Shown piece by piece: positions 1 through 10,586 of a DNA stretch of 64,000 bases. The translations under genes and the position numbers were made by a program. The stretch covers positions 4,892,713 through 4,956,712 of the forward strand of contig NC_092574.1 in assembly GCF_037975245.1 (NCBI RefSeq). Direction: 5' to 3'. The notes beneath the pieces were generated by a model, which worked only from the letters and a program-made list of their open reading frames with translations, was not told the DNA's origin and did no database searches. The first letter of the stretch is position 1. Every line of letters starts with the position of its first letter. The stretch comes from Apostichopus japonicus (taxonomy: Eukaryota > Echinodermata > Holothuroidea > Aspidochirotida > Stichopodidae).

Positions 1-244
1 ATTATGTGCCCCGCAGGTTTCATCATCAAGGGAATGGGAGGGATGAATGTTTACATCAGAGAACCAGAAAATTAATACTAATGGGATGAATGGACTCTGC
101 TCTTTATCATTTGTACTGTGGTTGTACTGTACTCATTGTGCTCTTGTTCTGTGCTCTCTGTTTCGATCAAAAACTTCAAAGGTGACAGGTCTGTGGCATA
201 TCAAGTGATTCTAACTGCGTTTACTTTGTTATGATATCTTCCAG

Positions 245-648
245 GTATTCAACCTCCACTGTCCAACGTGTGCCTTGGTGTCCAGCTCTGGGAGGATTTT
301 GGGTTCGAATGCAGGGAGCGAAATTGACAGACATTCATGCGTGGTCCGGATGAATAGCGCACCCACACTGGGCTTTGAAAAGGACGTGGGGTCCAGAACA
401 ACGGTTCGGGTCTCGTCCTTTGTGTCCGTGATGGCGATGCAAAGAAACAATCATTCATTTATATTTGGACCGGAAAGAGGTGTTTATAACTTGTATTGGG
501 GCTTGGATAAAAAACAGCATGCAAAGAAGCTGAAAACATTAACAGACGAAGTCAAGAAAAACGGCACACATACAGAGGTCTATTACCAGCAGTTAGAAGG
601 AGAAATATTTCTAAATCAACATTTCTATGAGATGACTGGACAAGACAT
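245..648 (+). CDS. ST6GALNAC5-like: Gene A exon with sialylmotif L
   Basis: Acceptor cttccag ends at 244 and donor gtaaga starts at 649. The reading frame begins at 245 with phase 0 and leaves with phase 2 (134 codons plus 2 nt). The segment CPTCALVSSSGRILGS followed by EIDRHSCVVRMN and VGSRTTVRV is the large sialylmotif that binds the CMP-sialic acid donor. The Cys of CALVSSSG is the one expected to make the disulfide to motif S. Sequons NHS and NGT follow. The exon aligns residue for residue at its start with gene B 46099-46505: ten residues precede LVSSSG in both. The second half (after TTVRV) is poorly conserved between the two copies, as usual for the region between motifs L and S. An ATG-initiated open frame does not start here; this is an internal exon. 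Confidence 0.9.
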
Positions 649-759
649 GTAAGAATTCTTTTTATCTACGAGATTTTCAAGATGCACGTGCCTACCCAGA
701 CATTGCATCTTCTGTGTTCTCCAGTGTGTCTTCTTAGTAGATGCCATTTCTCTCGTCAT

Positions 760-1123
760 TTAAAGGCATTGAAGACTTGCCCCAAACCGCGTGCCGCGCT
801 CTGAAAAAGTTAACTTACCGTTGCTTGCAAGTGACGTTTTCTTCTTGTCGCTACAAAATGCAGACAGTAATGAAACTGATACTTTGTTATCTTTTATGTA
901 GACCTGAGATGTCCATCGCTGCTATGTACACTATGTTGTGGGTATTGACCGTAGCTGTATGTATCGACTGTACACTAGTGTCTAATTACCGACGGTAGCA
1001 AGCTGTGTGTGTATTTTCTGGGATCGATAGTGGTGTCTAACACTTCTGTTACACCTCATTCGAAACTAGGTTAGATTACCGGCATGAGACGTTTCTTTGT
1101 GCGCGAGTCTTCACACCCTTTAA
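760..1123 (+). mobile_element. TTAA-flanked MITE, copy 1
   Basis: A ~364-bp element. It starts TTAAAGGCATTGAAGACT and ends with the near reverse complement (GCGAGTCTTCACACCCTTTAA within its last 21 bases). TTAA at both ends could be a target duplication, as in piggyBac-type transposons, or part of the inverted repeat. Inside are the family landmarks ctacaaaatgcagacagtaa, gagatgtccatcgctg and gtacactagtgtctaatta. It has no coding capacity. Five more copies occur in this window. Confidence 0.85.
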
Positions 1124-2036
1124 CCTTTCACGTTAGCCCCACTTTGAGCACATATAGACTCTCCAACAGGCCATGGGCTTGAGAAGTCTAATCAATTGAT
1201 TGATGGGTCCTTCAAATTCCCTATCCTCATTGGGTCCTACAAATTTACTTCGCTCCTCGCTTACCTGTCTCCCCACAACCTTAGCACCCTCATTCTACCG
1301 CGCCTAGAATGTCCTGGTAACCTTTTAACACTGTGCACCCTCTGTGACCCGGCTTCACGGGTCACCGCCCATCCTCATTCTACCAACCAAAGCGTCTACA
1401 TCGTATATTTTCGAGCGGATCTTTTTCCACCGAATTTCGTCCACTTTTGGTTTCTAGGATCGGAAATTTTTTCCCATCCACTGTTCTTGGAAGCTTTTGA
1501 AGCCTTTGCAGCCCAATAAGTATCCTTTTCTTATTCTAAAAGAGGTTTTAGGGCTGTTTTCTCGGGAGCGGCATTCGCTCCGTTTTTTCTGTGCAAAACA
1601 CTAGCACTGGTAGCAGTTCCGCGAATTGTTTACCGTAGTTACGCTAGTTCCCGCCTTTTTTGGCTACACACGCTATTGCGTTAGTTCTTTCCCTCACCCG
1701 TTGTTTAGTTGTTAACTACTCTACTTCTCTTGTTTTTCATGTGATAACTGCATGCTTTGATTCTTTGGTTTGGATAAGATCATGTCCAGATCATTGGATA
1801 ATCATACCCTATTATTACTTGCAGGATCAATTTGTCAGGTAATTACTATGGTAATTGACCTTAGTGGCTAGTTTCTACCTACCATTATAACATGGGGATG
1901 AGGCTTAATTTGCTTTGAAGGCCCATGGTATGCACTGTCCCATTCACACAAATGTATGACCGTGGTGTACCCTAACTGAGTTTGTGTAATGCGGTCCATA
2001 TTGAGCTGCACTGGAATAGGAACCGAACAACATAGC

Positions 2037-3484
2037 CATGGGCGGCGATCATGGGGGGGACGGGGGGACATGTCCCCCCAATATTTAAGGTGGGGGGATA
2101 TAGTATCTAATATCCCCCCCAATATTTGGAGGCATAGTTTTTTTTTTAGCATATTTTTTGTATTTTTTTTATGATATCGCTAGTAATTTTGAAATAGAAA
2201 ATGCTTAGATGCAACTTACAAGGCCTGGGAAGTGCCATTTCCAGCGATCTGGGAGGCATTTTCGGCCAAAATTTTCTTTTGCGCTTCGCGCCAACTTATG
2301 GTGGCGCTACGCTTAGATAGTTTGCCTACAAGCTTTGCCCCTCCCTTGGCAAATTCCTCGCAAGGCGCCTTTCTAACCGTGTCTCAATTTGTTACTATAT
2401 ATGACCGAAAGTAGGGGACGGGTGGGGGACATGTCCTCCCAATAGTTTAGGTGGGGATATACGGTAGTATCTAATATCCCCCCCCCCAATATTTGGTGGC
2501 ATAATTTTTGTGTGTTGGTATAAATAGAAAATTATGCGTGAGATTATTTATCCAAATCATATTTGGCGGTGGCTAAAACTTCATCCAATACATGCTGCAT
2601 GAGGTAAATGACTCTCCGTGGTCGTTTCTGTGACCTGTGACCGTAAAGCATGTTGTCACTCATGATTATTATCATAATGTCTGTACATCTCTTGTGTATG
2701 AGTGTTAAGTACGTAAAATCCTATATATGATCCATATCGATATGGGTTCACTGGGTTTCCATTTGGCCTGTTTCCTACAAGATTTCTAACCGCAGGCGCG
2801 TAGCCAGGGGGGGCGAAGGGTGGAGACCGCCCCTCCCCCTCGAGCATAATTTTGGTGTATTTTTTGATGATATCGAAGTATTATAGTAGCCGTTATAAGA
2901 GGTTTTAATATATGTACACCAATAAATTAACTGTGTCTGAATTTTCGAAAATTCCTTGACCAACATTCTTCATCATACTTCCCTCTACTCGTGCAATTTT
3001 GACCGGTCTGTTAGGGGTTGAAGGGGGTTTTTCTATATTGGTTGTCCATAGATGAAATTTTGTGCAACATTATGAGTATGTTTTGAAGTGAATTATTATT
3101 CAAATTCTGAACAAATAATGGGCTTAAAACCTTGAAAAGTGGGGCTGACGGATATTGTGGAGCGTTACGTAGAATTACATACAAAAGTAATGATCCACAG
3201 GAGATGCGATGAGGTCGAACATGATGTGTGACTGGTGACAATCTTGAAAAAGTTTATGAATGAAAAAAAATTATTGGGAAAACTTGGTTCTCAGGCAAAA
3301 TTGTAAAGCTGGTTGACCATTTTCAAGCCGGAGAAGTGCCATTTCCGGTGATCTGGGGGCTATCAAAACCAGAAATTTTCTTGTACGCTGCGCGCCAACC
3401 AATGGTGGCGCTCCGCTTTGATAGTAATTCGCCTGCGTCCAAGCAAATGTCCCCCCCAATATTTACAACAAATCGCCGCCCCTG
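2037..3484. mobile_element. hAT-like non-autonomous element, 1,448 bp
   Basis: The 8-bp direct repeat AACATAGC flanks it exactly (2029-2036 and 3485-3492). The ends are an inverted repeat: CATGGGCGGCGAT on the left, and on the right the complement of CAGGGGCGGCGAT. Target duplications of 8 bp and CA(G)-type ends are the hAT pattern. The interior has no transposase. It carries repeated segments (acatgtccccccaatattt near 2070 and again near 2430 and 3447) and two copies of a ~100-bp module (about 2222-2330 and 3313-3425) also found in the element at 23357. It probably contains at least one nested insertion (a gcgtagccaggggg-type repeat at about 2793-2850). Confidence 0.75.
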
Positions 3485-4172
3485 AACATAGCTGCTGCGA
3501 TTTGAAAGTGAAATTATAACCACTTTTTGGAACACAAATGTTATACCATACAGTCCGGTTGAAACCAGCTCAAATTTAGACTGTGCAAGGAGGAAACATC
3601 AAATTTGTATTCTGAGGCACTCTCACAAATTATTAAACCGACCTACCGGAATCATCCGGTAAAGTTTTAACACAAGCCCGCACAGTTAGGGGCAATTTTC
3701 CTTGCTACGACCCGTTTTCATTTCAAGACCTTATTACAAATCTATATCAATCTCTTTCTGGTGGAATGTAGCCAAGGTAACAGTGAAATCACTGTAGGTG
3801 GAGGATAAAACTAAACCACAGAGCAAAATCAAATACATCATCGTTATTTTTGACCTTTGAAAGGATGTGTTTGTTCAGCTTATTCAATTAAGTTACGTTA
3901 TCATTCTACATCATCATCATCATCAGGTGTGCATGGTCTTGGTTATGGTCTACCAAGATGATGTTAAGTCTACTCTCTACTCTAACTCTACTCTACTCTT
4001 AACTCTACCCTGTCAATTAATGATCTTTTGGTATCTGAAAGTTAGGCCTGCTCACCTGATTTGGGTGAAATAAATCTATACTGTTGTCCACAGTGGTCTG
4101 TAAAGATTCTACAGCATGTAAACATCCTTGGCAACGCACTATGTTCGTGTGGGAGGAGGGGAGGCAGAGATG

Positions 4173-4540
4173 TTAAAGGTATTGAAGACTCGCCCCAAAC
4201 TGCGTGCGGCCATCTGAAAAAGTTTACTTTCTGTTGCTTGCAAGTGACGTTTTGTTCGTGTCGCTACAAAATGCAGACAGTAATGAAACGTAATACCTTG
4301 TTATTTTTAGCTGGACCTGAGATGTCCATCGCTGTATCGTTTATTCACTGTGCTGTGGGTATTGACCGCAGCTGTATGTACTGACTGTACACTAGTGTCT
4401 AATTACCGACGGTAGCAAGCTGTGTGTGTATTTTCTGGGATCGATGGTGGTGTCTAACACTTCTGTTACACCTCATTCGAAACTAGGTCAGATAACCGGC
4501 ATTAGACGTTTCTTTTTACGCGAGTCTTCACACCCTGTAA
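4173..4540 (+). mobile_element. TTAA-flanked MITE, copy 2
   Basis: A 368-bp copy, same orientation and landmarks as copy 1. The left end is an intact TTAAAGG and the right end has drifted to CCCTGTAA. Confidence 0.85.
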
Positions 4541-5031
4541 GGCAGGCCCGGTATTAATTTAAGGCAGCTTGCTGTTGCTAGGTATCAACAGTCAGTAAGA
4601 CCAAAATGTCACTGTCTGCTAAAGTTCATCAAATATCTCATCAGTATTTTCAACATCTTTATTCACAGAACCTTTCCGTCAATTGTTAATGTAGTACCTG
4701 CTAATAAATAAGATGAAATATAACCAAAGAAATTACAATTATTTGTGCAAACCATTGGCCCATCAAGTAGTTTCCTGAACTATTTTTATCACTACACAGA
4801 ACATGTTGTCATTGTAAAGTACATAACTTGTAATGTTAACTAAGCAAGGCTGATGTTTACATAAGGTTACTTCCCAATCCATACAGCCAACTCTCACTGT
4901 TTTGCCACGAGATGCTCGGTTTATTTTCTCACTCCGGTGGGATCACCAAATATCTCACATGCAATTTGATCTTAAACCTGTGGAATGAAGTACTAGTAGA
5001 TTTACATGGAGTTTTTTTGATATTTGGAATG

Positions 5032-5432
5032 TTAAAGGCATTGAAGACTCGCCCCAAACTGCGTGCCGCCCTCTGAAAAAAAAGGTTAACTTTCCGTTGC
5101 TTGCAAGTGAAGTTTTCTTCTTGGCGCTACAAAATGCAGACAGTAATGAAACGTGATACCTTGTCATCTTTTATCTGGAACTGAGATCAGGGAGTTCCAT
5201 AACAACTCCCTGCTGAGATGTCCATCCCTGCTATGTACACTGTGTTATGGGTATTGACCGTAGTTGCATGTATTGACTGTACACTAGTGTCTAATCACCG
5301 ACAGTAGCAAGCTGTGTGTGTATTTTCTGGGATCATATGTGGTTTCTAACACTTTTGTTACACCTCATTCGAAACTAGGTCAGATTACAGGCATGAGATG
5401 GTTCTTTGTGCGCGAGTCTTCACTCCCTTTAA
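5032..5432 (+). mobile_element. TTAA-flanked MITE, copy 3, with nested insertion
   Basis: A 401-bp copy. Removing the 25-bp insertion and its 7-bp duplication (5188-5219) gives 369 bp, the standard family length. Both ends keep TTAA. Confidence 0.85.
5188..5212. mobile_element. 25-bp palindromic insertion 1
   Basis: The structure is CAGGGAGTT, seven bases (CCATAAC), AACTCCCTG: a perfect 9-bp stem with a 7-nt loop. It is flanked on both sides by CTGAGAT (5181-5187 and 5213-5219). The other copies of the host MITE have a single ctgagat here, so the insertion and target duplication are read directly from paralogous empty sites. Confidence 0.85.
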
Positions 5433-5812
5433 AGCCATGAGTTTGATGTGATTTTTAGAACATTTTAATTCTCTGGTCTATTGCTAAGTCATCATCTGCT
5501 GTGATTGTGCTATGCAGACAAGTGAACAGCCTGTTTCTTAAAAATTAAAAAAAAATTAAAAAACTGAAATCGCACTAGGTGAGAACTTTTATTAGTATAG
5601 TAATTCCTTTTTGGACAGAGTCCCCTTTGGCGTTGAGAGAACCTTTATAGAAATTGCTAGTTCATTGGATACCAGCAAACCCTCTGAACTGCTATCATAC
5701 TAAATAAATCCAGATTTGGTGTGGTGTGTGTCATGTTTTTGCAGGATGAAGATTACAAGTTCAAGGTTACTGACGGTTAAATCAATCGAAGAGATCCACG
5801 TATATCACCGCA

Positions 5813-6185
5813 CATAGGCGTAGAAGCTCAATTTGATTTGGGGGGGGGGGGGGGCTGTGGCGACTTGCCTGGAAAATATAACCAAAATTTTTCAACTTGT
5901 TAATTTACATATTACATAGGCATGCATCGGTTATTACTTCGCATGCCAGTTACATCATTTGCAGTGTTATTACCCTTCCATATTGGTTATCATTTTTGGG
6001 GAAGTCGTAACAATAATAATGATGATAATATCATCCAGTTTAACCATTGAAAAACACATTGCAATTTATTTTTCTTACAGTAGGTGCCCCGAAAAATTGT
6101 CAGCATATTGCCCGAATTTTCGAAAAAATATTTGGTTGGGGGGGCTGTAGCCCCCAGCCCCCCCCCTGCCTCCTACGCCTGTATG
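5813..6185. mobile_element. hAT-like MITE, 373 bp
   Basis: Perfect 8-bp flanking repeat TCACCGCA (5805-5812 and 6186-6193). The left end is CATAGGCGTAGAAGC; the right end, complemented, is CATACAGGCGTAGGAGGC, so the inverted ends differ by a 2-nt gap. A run of 15 G at 5840-5854 and gggggctgtagccccc near the right end are internal. It is non-coding. Confidence 0.75.
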
Positions 6186-6638
6186 TCACCGCATTTGTGT
6201 ATGTATGCTTGTGTATCTCAGGCTCAAGACTATACATTGAAAATGATGACTGTACAGTTTGCCACAGTTTTAGAAATTTTCTAAATATTTAATAGAAATA
6301 TCTAAAAAAAAGAAAAAAATCATACTTCTGTGACAAATTTTGTGTTCACAATTTTGTATTTCATGCCGACGACGGAAAAAGGATTGAATCTAAATTTTCG
6401 CTGGTGGTCGTGAGTGTTTGTGTATGTGTTTGTGTAATAGGCATCTGCCTGTGAACACTGAAAGTGAAAATGAAAGTTAGTGGTGAATGATGAATATCTT
6501 ACCTGGTGAGTGGCATGTTGAGTACAAGATCCGTATTTATGTGAAACAGTAAAAAAAATAATTTGCAGTAGTCAACAGATCTGGTTTTGTAAACTTCAAG
6601 CATTATAAATAGAAAAGTCCATCTTGGTTGAACCCCTC

Positions 6639-7272
6639 TATGGCGCGAGAAAGCGGAATATATTACGTACGAATATATATATGCTGTAATTGCGAAATAC
6701 ATACATGGTTAACTTCAAAAATACATTTAGACATATTTATATATATGTATACAAATATATATTTCCTGAAAATTATATTTATTCCCTTAAAGTATATATA
6801 TTCTCCAGGCGTACAGAAATTATTTTCTTAATAACAAATATGTATTCTGTGCAAAAATATAAATTCTCTTACAGCAAAATATTCTGTAAAAAATATAAAT
6901 TCTCTAACACAAAATATATATATTTTTGATGTCATTGTAAATTTATTCTCTAATACAAAAATATATATTATCTTACAATAAATATTCTGTAACGATATAT
7001 ATACTAACACAAAAATTATACTTTTCTATACCAAGAATATATTTATTCTCTAAGAAAAAAATATATATATTCTCTAAGAGAAAAAATATATATATTCTCT
7101 AACAAATATATACATTCAGTGAAAATGCGCCCTTTAATACCACTGCTGTAACAGTTTACCTGCCATGGACATTTTATAGGCTCTCGCGGTAGATCGCAGG
7201 AAATTTGTATGTATATCCCAAGTACAGCATATATATATTTATACGTCATATTTTCCGCTTTCTCGCACCATA
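6639..7272. mobile_element. AT-rich inverted-repeat element, 634 bp
   Basis: The left end, from TATGGCGCGAGAAAGCGGAA through atatatatatgctgta, matches the complement of the right end over about 50 bp with a few changes. Flanking CCCCTC (6633-6638 and 7273-7278) is a likely 6-bp target duplication. The middle is a degenerate repeat built on atatatattctctaa in both polarities, with a short unique patch at 7125-7200. Open frames inside (rich in Ile, Tyr and Phe) are compositional and not genes. Confidence 0.65.
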
Positions 7273-7289
7273 CCCCTCATACATGGTAT

Positions 7290-7640
7290 GTAGTACTCCT
7301 GCCAGTATTGAAATTGGTAGATTTATAAGGTCACTTGAGGTCAACAACTGTAAAAAATGTCTTGTAAACATGATAACTCTTAAAGTAAGGGTTGTAGTAC
7401 CAATGGTCATACTTGCTTTGGATTCACCCTTATTGAGTACAAGAAAAACCCCATTCTTTTCAATGAAGGTCAGCAGAGGTCAAACTCAAAAGTGGATCTT
7501 AGTTGAAATTCATTCCTGGTGTGTTATAGACCCCTTTGATGAGTGCAAGGATCCAATTGAGTTGAAATTGGTGAAGTTTGCCATTTGGGTCAATATAGGT
7601 CAAAGTCTGAAAACCTTGTAGACATGATAATCTCAAAAGT
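7290..7640 (+). repeat. AGGTCA-rich dispersed repeat, cluster 1
   Basis: About one and a half units of a dispersed repeat whose recognisable parts are 'ggtcacttgaggtcaacaactg', 'aaccttgtagacatgataa', 'gattcaccctt...gagtacaagaa' and 'ggtcagcagaggtcaa'. The same family recurs at 19870-20610, 32090-32660, 33140-33260, 51090-51430 and about 56210-56330. It is non-coding and rich in AGGTCA hexamers. Confidence 0.6.
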
Positions 7641-7959
7641 AAAGCTTGGGTTATCTTTGTTCTTAACAGGTAGGTACACATCCGTGTAAGCAGTTTTCTG
7701 ATTACTTGAAGTCATTAGGCCTAATGGTCAGCGCTTAAAATTCTCGTTTGCAGTACATGTTTCTGTTTTATGTTATCATACAAAATGTGGCAAGGAATAA
7801 CCGTAAGCCAACTAGCTCTGTGTTTTGTTGAATACTTATACATATGAAAAGAGTGGTGAGTGTCAAATGATGAATTCCTTGTTATGTAGACAGGGTTGAC
7901 CATCTAGAATTACACAAACCCCCCCATCCCCCCCCCCAAAAAAAGGGAAGGAAGTGTGT

Positions 7960-8336
7960 TTGATGGGAGTGAAGACTCGCGCACAAAGAAACATCTGATG
8001 CCGGTTATCTGACCTAGTTTCGAATGAGGTGTAACAGAAGTGTTAGACACCACCATCGATCCCAGAAAATACACACACTAGCTACCGTCAGTAATTAGAC
8101 ACTAGTGTACAGTCAATACATGCAGCTACGGTCAATACCCACAAAACAGTGTACATACATAACACATACATAACACGATGGACATCTCAGGTCCAGATAA
8201 AAGATAACAAGGTATCACGTTTCATTACTGTCTGCATTTTGTAGTGATAAGAGAAAAACTTCACTCGCAAACAACGGAAAGTTCACTTTTCACAGAGGGC
8301 GGCACGCCATTTGGGGCGAGTCTTCAGGTCCTTTAA
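7960..8336 (-). mobile_element. TTAA-flanked MITE, copy 4 (reverse)
   Basis: Inverted copy, 377 bp. The left end (TTGATGGGAGTGAAGACTCG) has decayed, and the right end keeps GCGAGTCTTCAGGTCCTTTAA (21 bases at 8316-8336). Confidence 0.8.
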
Positions 8337-8522
8337 GTTTTGAAGATTTCTATGTACTCTGTGCAGCTGTAATGGATATATATCTTCGACAAGAAAAAAA
8401 CTTCACTCGCAAGCAACGGAAAGTTAACTTTTCACAGAGGGCGGCACACGGTTTTGGGCGAGTCTTCAGGTCCTTTAACTTTTGAAGGTTTCTGTGTAAC
8501 TGTGCAGCTATAATATATCTTC
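8246..8522 (-). repeat. Tandem duplication covering one MITE end and its flank
   Basis: 8246-8387 and 8388-8522 are near copies. Each holds the last ~90 bp of the inverted MITE plus the same ~50 bp of flank (ttttgaag..ttctgtgta..gtgcagct). The duplication therefore happened after the MITE inserted. Confidence 0.75.
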
Positions 8523-8631
8523 CATTTCTTATAAGACCCCTAATATGTAATTTCTCATCATTCTGGGTGTTGTAAGTCTCATTCAGTGTTTAGTGCATAA
8601 TTTTCCAAATTTTCTCTTACCTCTTTGTTAG

Positions 8632-8739
8632 AGTCACATCCAAGTCGTGGCTCTCCACTGGTTGGTTCACCTTTGAGCTTCTCCTTGACATGTGTGATAA
8701 GTTGGATGTCTATGGAATGGTACCGGAAGACTACTGCCG
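8632..8739 (+). CDS. ST6GALNAC5-like: Gene A exon with sialylmotif S
   Basis: A 108-nt exon, between acceptor ttgttag (ending 8631) and donor gtaagt (8740). Joined in phase 2 it reads VTSKSWLSTGWFTFELLLDM then CDKLDVYGMVPEDYC. This is the small sialylmotif (donor and acceptor binding), with STGW, the conserved Cys and the VYGM strand. Longer open frames on both strands over the same bases (minus 8579-8917, plus 8625-8924) are shadows. The length is identical to the gene B motif-S exon at 57005-57112, and the sequence WLSTGWFT is shared. Confidence 0.9.
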
Positions 8740-9802
8740 GTAAGTTCAATTTTGAGATTCTTGGAGTGTTTAGTTTAGGAGAAGTAATGCCAAGCCCCAA
8801 TTTATTAACCACCTCCTTCCCCCCTGCCCCTCCCCCTAACTTTATTTTTTTTATATTACGTGATACAAATATATGGCTTGGCATGACTAAATTCAAACCA
8901 ATTGTTTTCTTTCCCATTTCGTGATCTCAGTTAGCACTGAGCCATTGAAGTTGTGACAACGAGGTATTTTGCCACTAGCTGCTGATATTACAGTTAGTGG
9001 TACAATAGTGGTACTTTAACACCACTTAAAAAGGAAAGATAATTCACCTAATAATATCATGGTCACTGTATTGTCCACTAAACAGTTGGAAATATACACT
9101 CAAACTTCAACATTTGGGGATAGTGAGGCAAGAAGTTTTCTGTAGTGGGGTGAATAGACGGAAGTAACTACCTAAAAATGAGGAGTGAAGCATTCATAAA
9201 ACGAAAAGAAAGGAGAAAATTAGATTTCATAGGATGAAGGATGATGATTGAGTGTTAATTAGTTCAGTAGAGCAATGTTATTGCTTGGTATGTGTAAAGT
9301 AAAGACTTTCAAAAGATAAATAGAAGACTGTGTCATGTGCTACATTATCAATGTATGATGCCATCACTTGCCAGTCACAATAAATACAGTTTGAGGTGTG
9401 CAAAAAGTGTCAGGGGTCAGGAGAAGGGATATTCACATCATTTATACATAATGCATGTCCCTAGCAACCAAGGACACAAACATTATGCAATCAAATTACA
9501 TTCCACTGGAATCTGTCCCGATGTTAGAGCAAGTTAGAAACTACTTTGGAAAGGTATCTCCATCCTCGGCAGGCTCCCATTCCTATCTCCCCCCACCCCC
9601 CCTCACTCACCTCCTCCTTTGGTGATACTGTGGGAAATCAAGTATTTCCTCTCCGTGCCAAACCCAATTTAAAAACAAGAAAAATTATGTGTTTTTGTTT
9701 ATATATTTCTTTTTATATGAAAGCTAGATAAAGAGTTGCAGATTTGTTATAGTGTAAATGGAAAGGTCGGATTAAGTCTTTCCACATTTGTATACTAATT
9801 AA

Positions 9803-9876
9803 AGCCTTACACATGGTGTATTGCACAGCATACATAGTAAGCCTAACACATGGTGTATTGCACAGCATACATAGTA
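9803..9876 (+). repeat. Two-unit 37-bp tandem repeat
   Basis: Two almost identical units (9803-9839, 9840-9876) beginning agcctwacacatggtgtatt. Confidence 0.85.
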
Positions 9877-10586
9877 CATGCTGCACTTTGGCTTTGGTGC
9901 TGTAGCTAACAAATAGCGCATCATCAGCAGTTAAACTTTAGGAGAGTGGTAAATTAGTTAACCATAGATAGATATTTGATGTAGGGTTATTCATCTGAAT
10001 TCCCCTTACCTATAACAAACAGAGTCTGTTTGATGTTTGTGATATTGTATGGGCACCTGTTGGTTATGCATGCATGCACTTGCAATTAATAAAGTACCAT
10101 TGGCATTGTTGTGGAAAGATGAAAGAATACCCACCATTAAATTCAGTCAGTTTTATTATTAATTTAATCTCCATGCTTAAAAGAAACCCTAATGAGTTTC
10201 CATGGCTGATAGTTAACAAATGTTTTTTTGGAAAACATGCAAATATTGTCTAGATATGTCTGAATTGATAAGTTACCAAACAAACACCTGCTACAAAATA
10301 TTGCATATTCATGTCTAAAACGTGATTGAAACAAATGATGCAGAGACCAGAGTAGAGTTGATTGCAGCTTAAGCTTACATTGCAAATCAATATTGTGTGT
10401 GAGGTAATCATTTCCATATAAAATCCTCTCTTAGATGAAATTGCAACCAATCCGGGCAGTGTCTGCAACAGTTAGTGTCAGACAAGCTGCAATTTATTTG
10501 TTTTACAAATTTGACCATCATTTGACCATCTCTCACCACCAGGTGAGAGATACTGAACATAGCATATATCTGTTAAATTGTAGTGT

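Larger units (their letters stand above)
649..8631 (+). other. Gene A intron between motif-L and motif-S exons
   Basis: An 8.0-kb phase-2 intron, GT-AG. It holds MITE copies 1-4, three further elements (2037, 5813, 6639) and an AGGTCA-rich cluster. I recognise nothing in 1124-2028, 3493-4172, 4541-5031, 5433-5804 and 6194-6632. Confidence 0.8.

Noticed and set aside
1-244. Possible upstream exon of gene A after ccccgcag at about 9-16
   Set aside because: No open frame leads to a paired donor, and nothing resembles an anchor or stem.
6690-7249. Several Ile/Tyr/Phe-rich frames
   Set aside because: They come from the atatatattctctaa repeat inside the foldback element.
8579-8924. Plus- and minus-strand frames of ~100 codons over the motif-S exon
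   Set aside because: They are shadows; the real exon is in another frame with proper splice sites.
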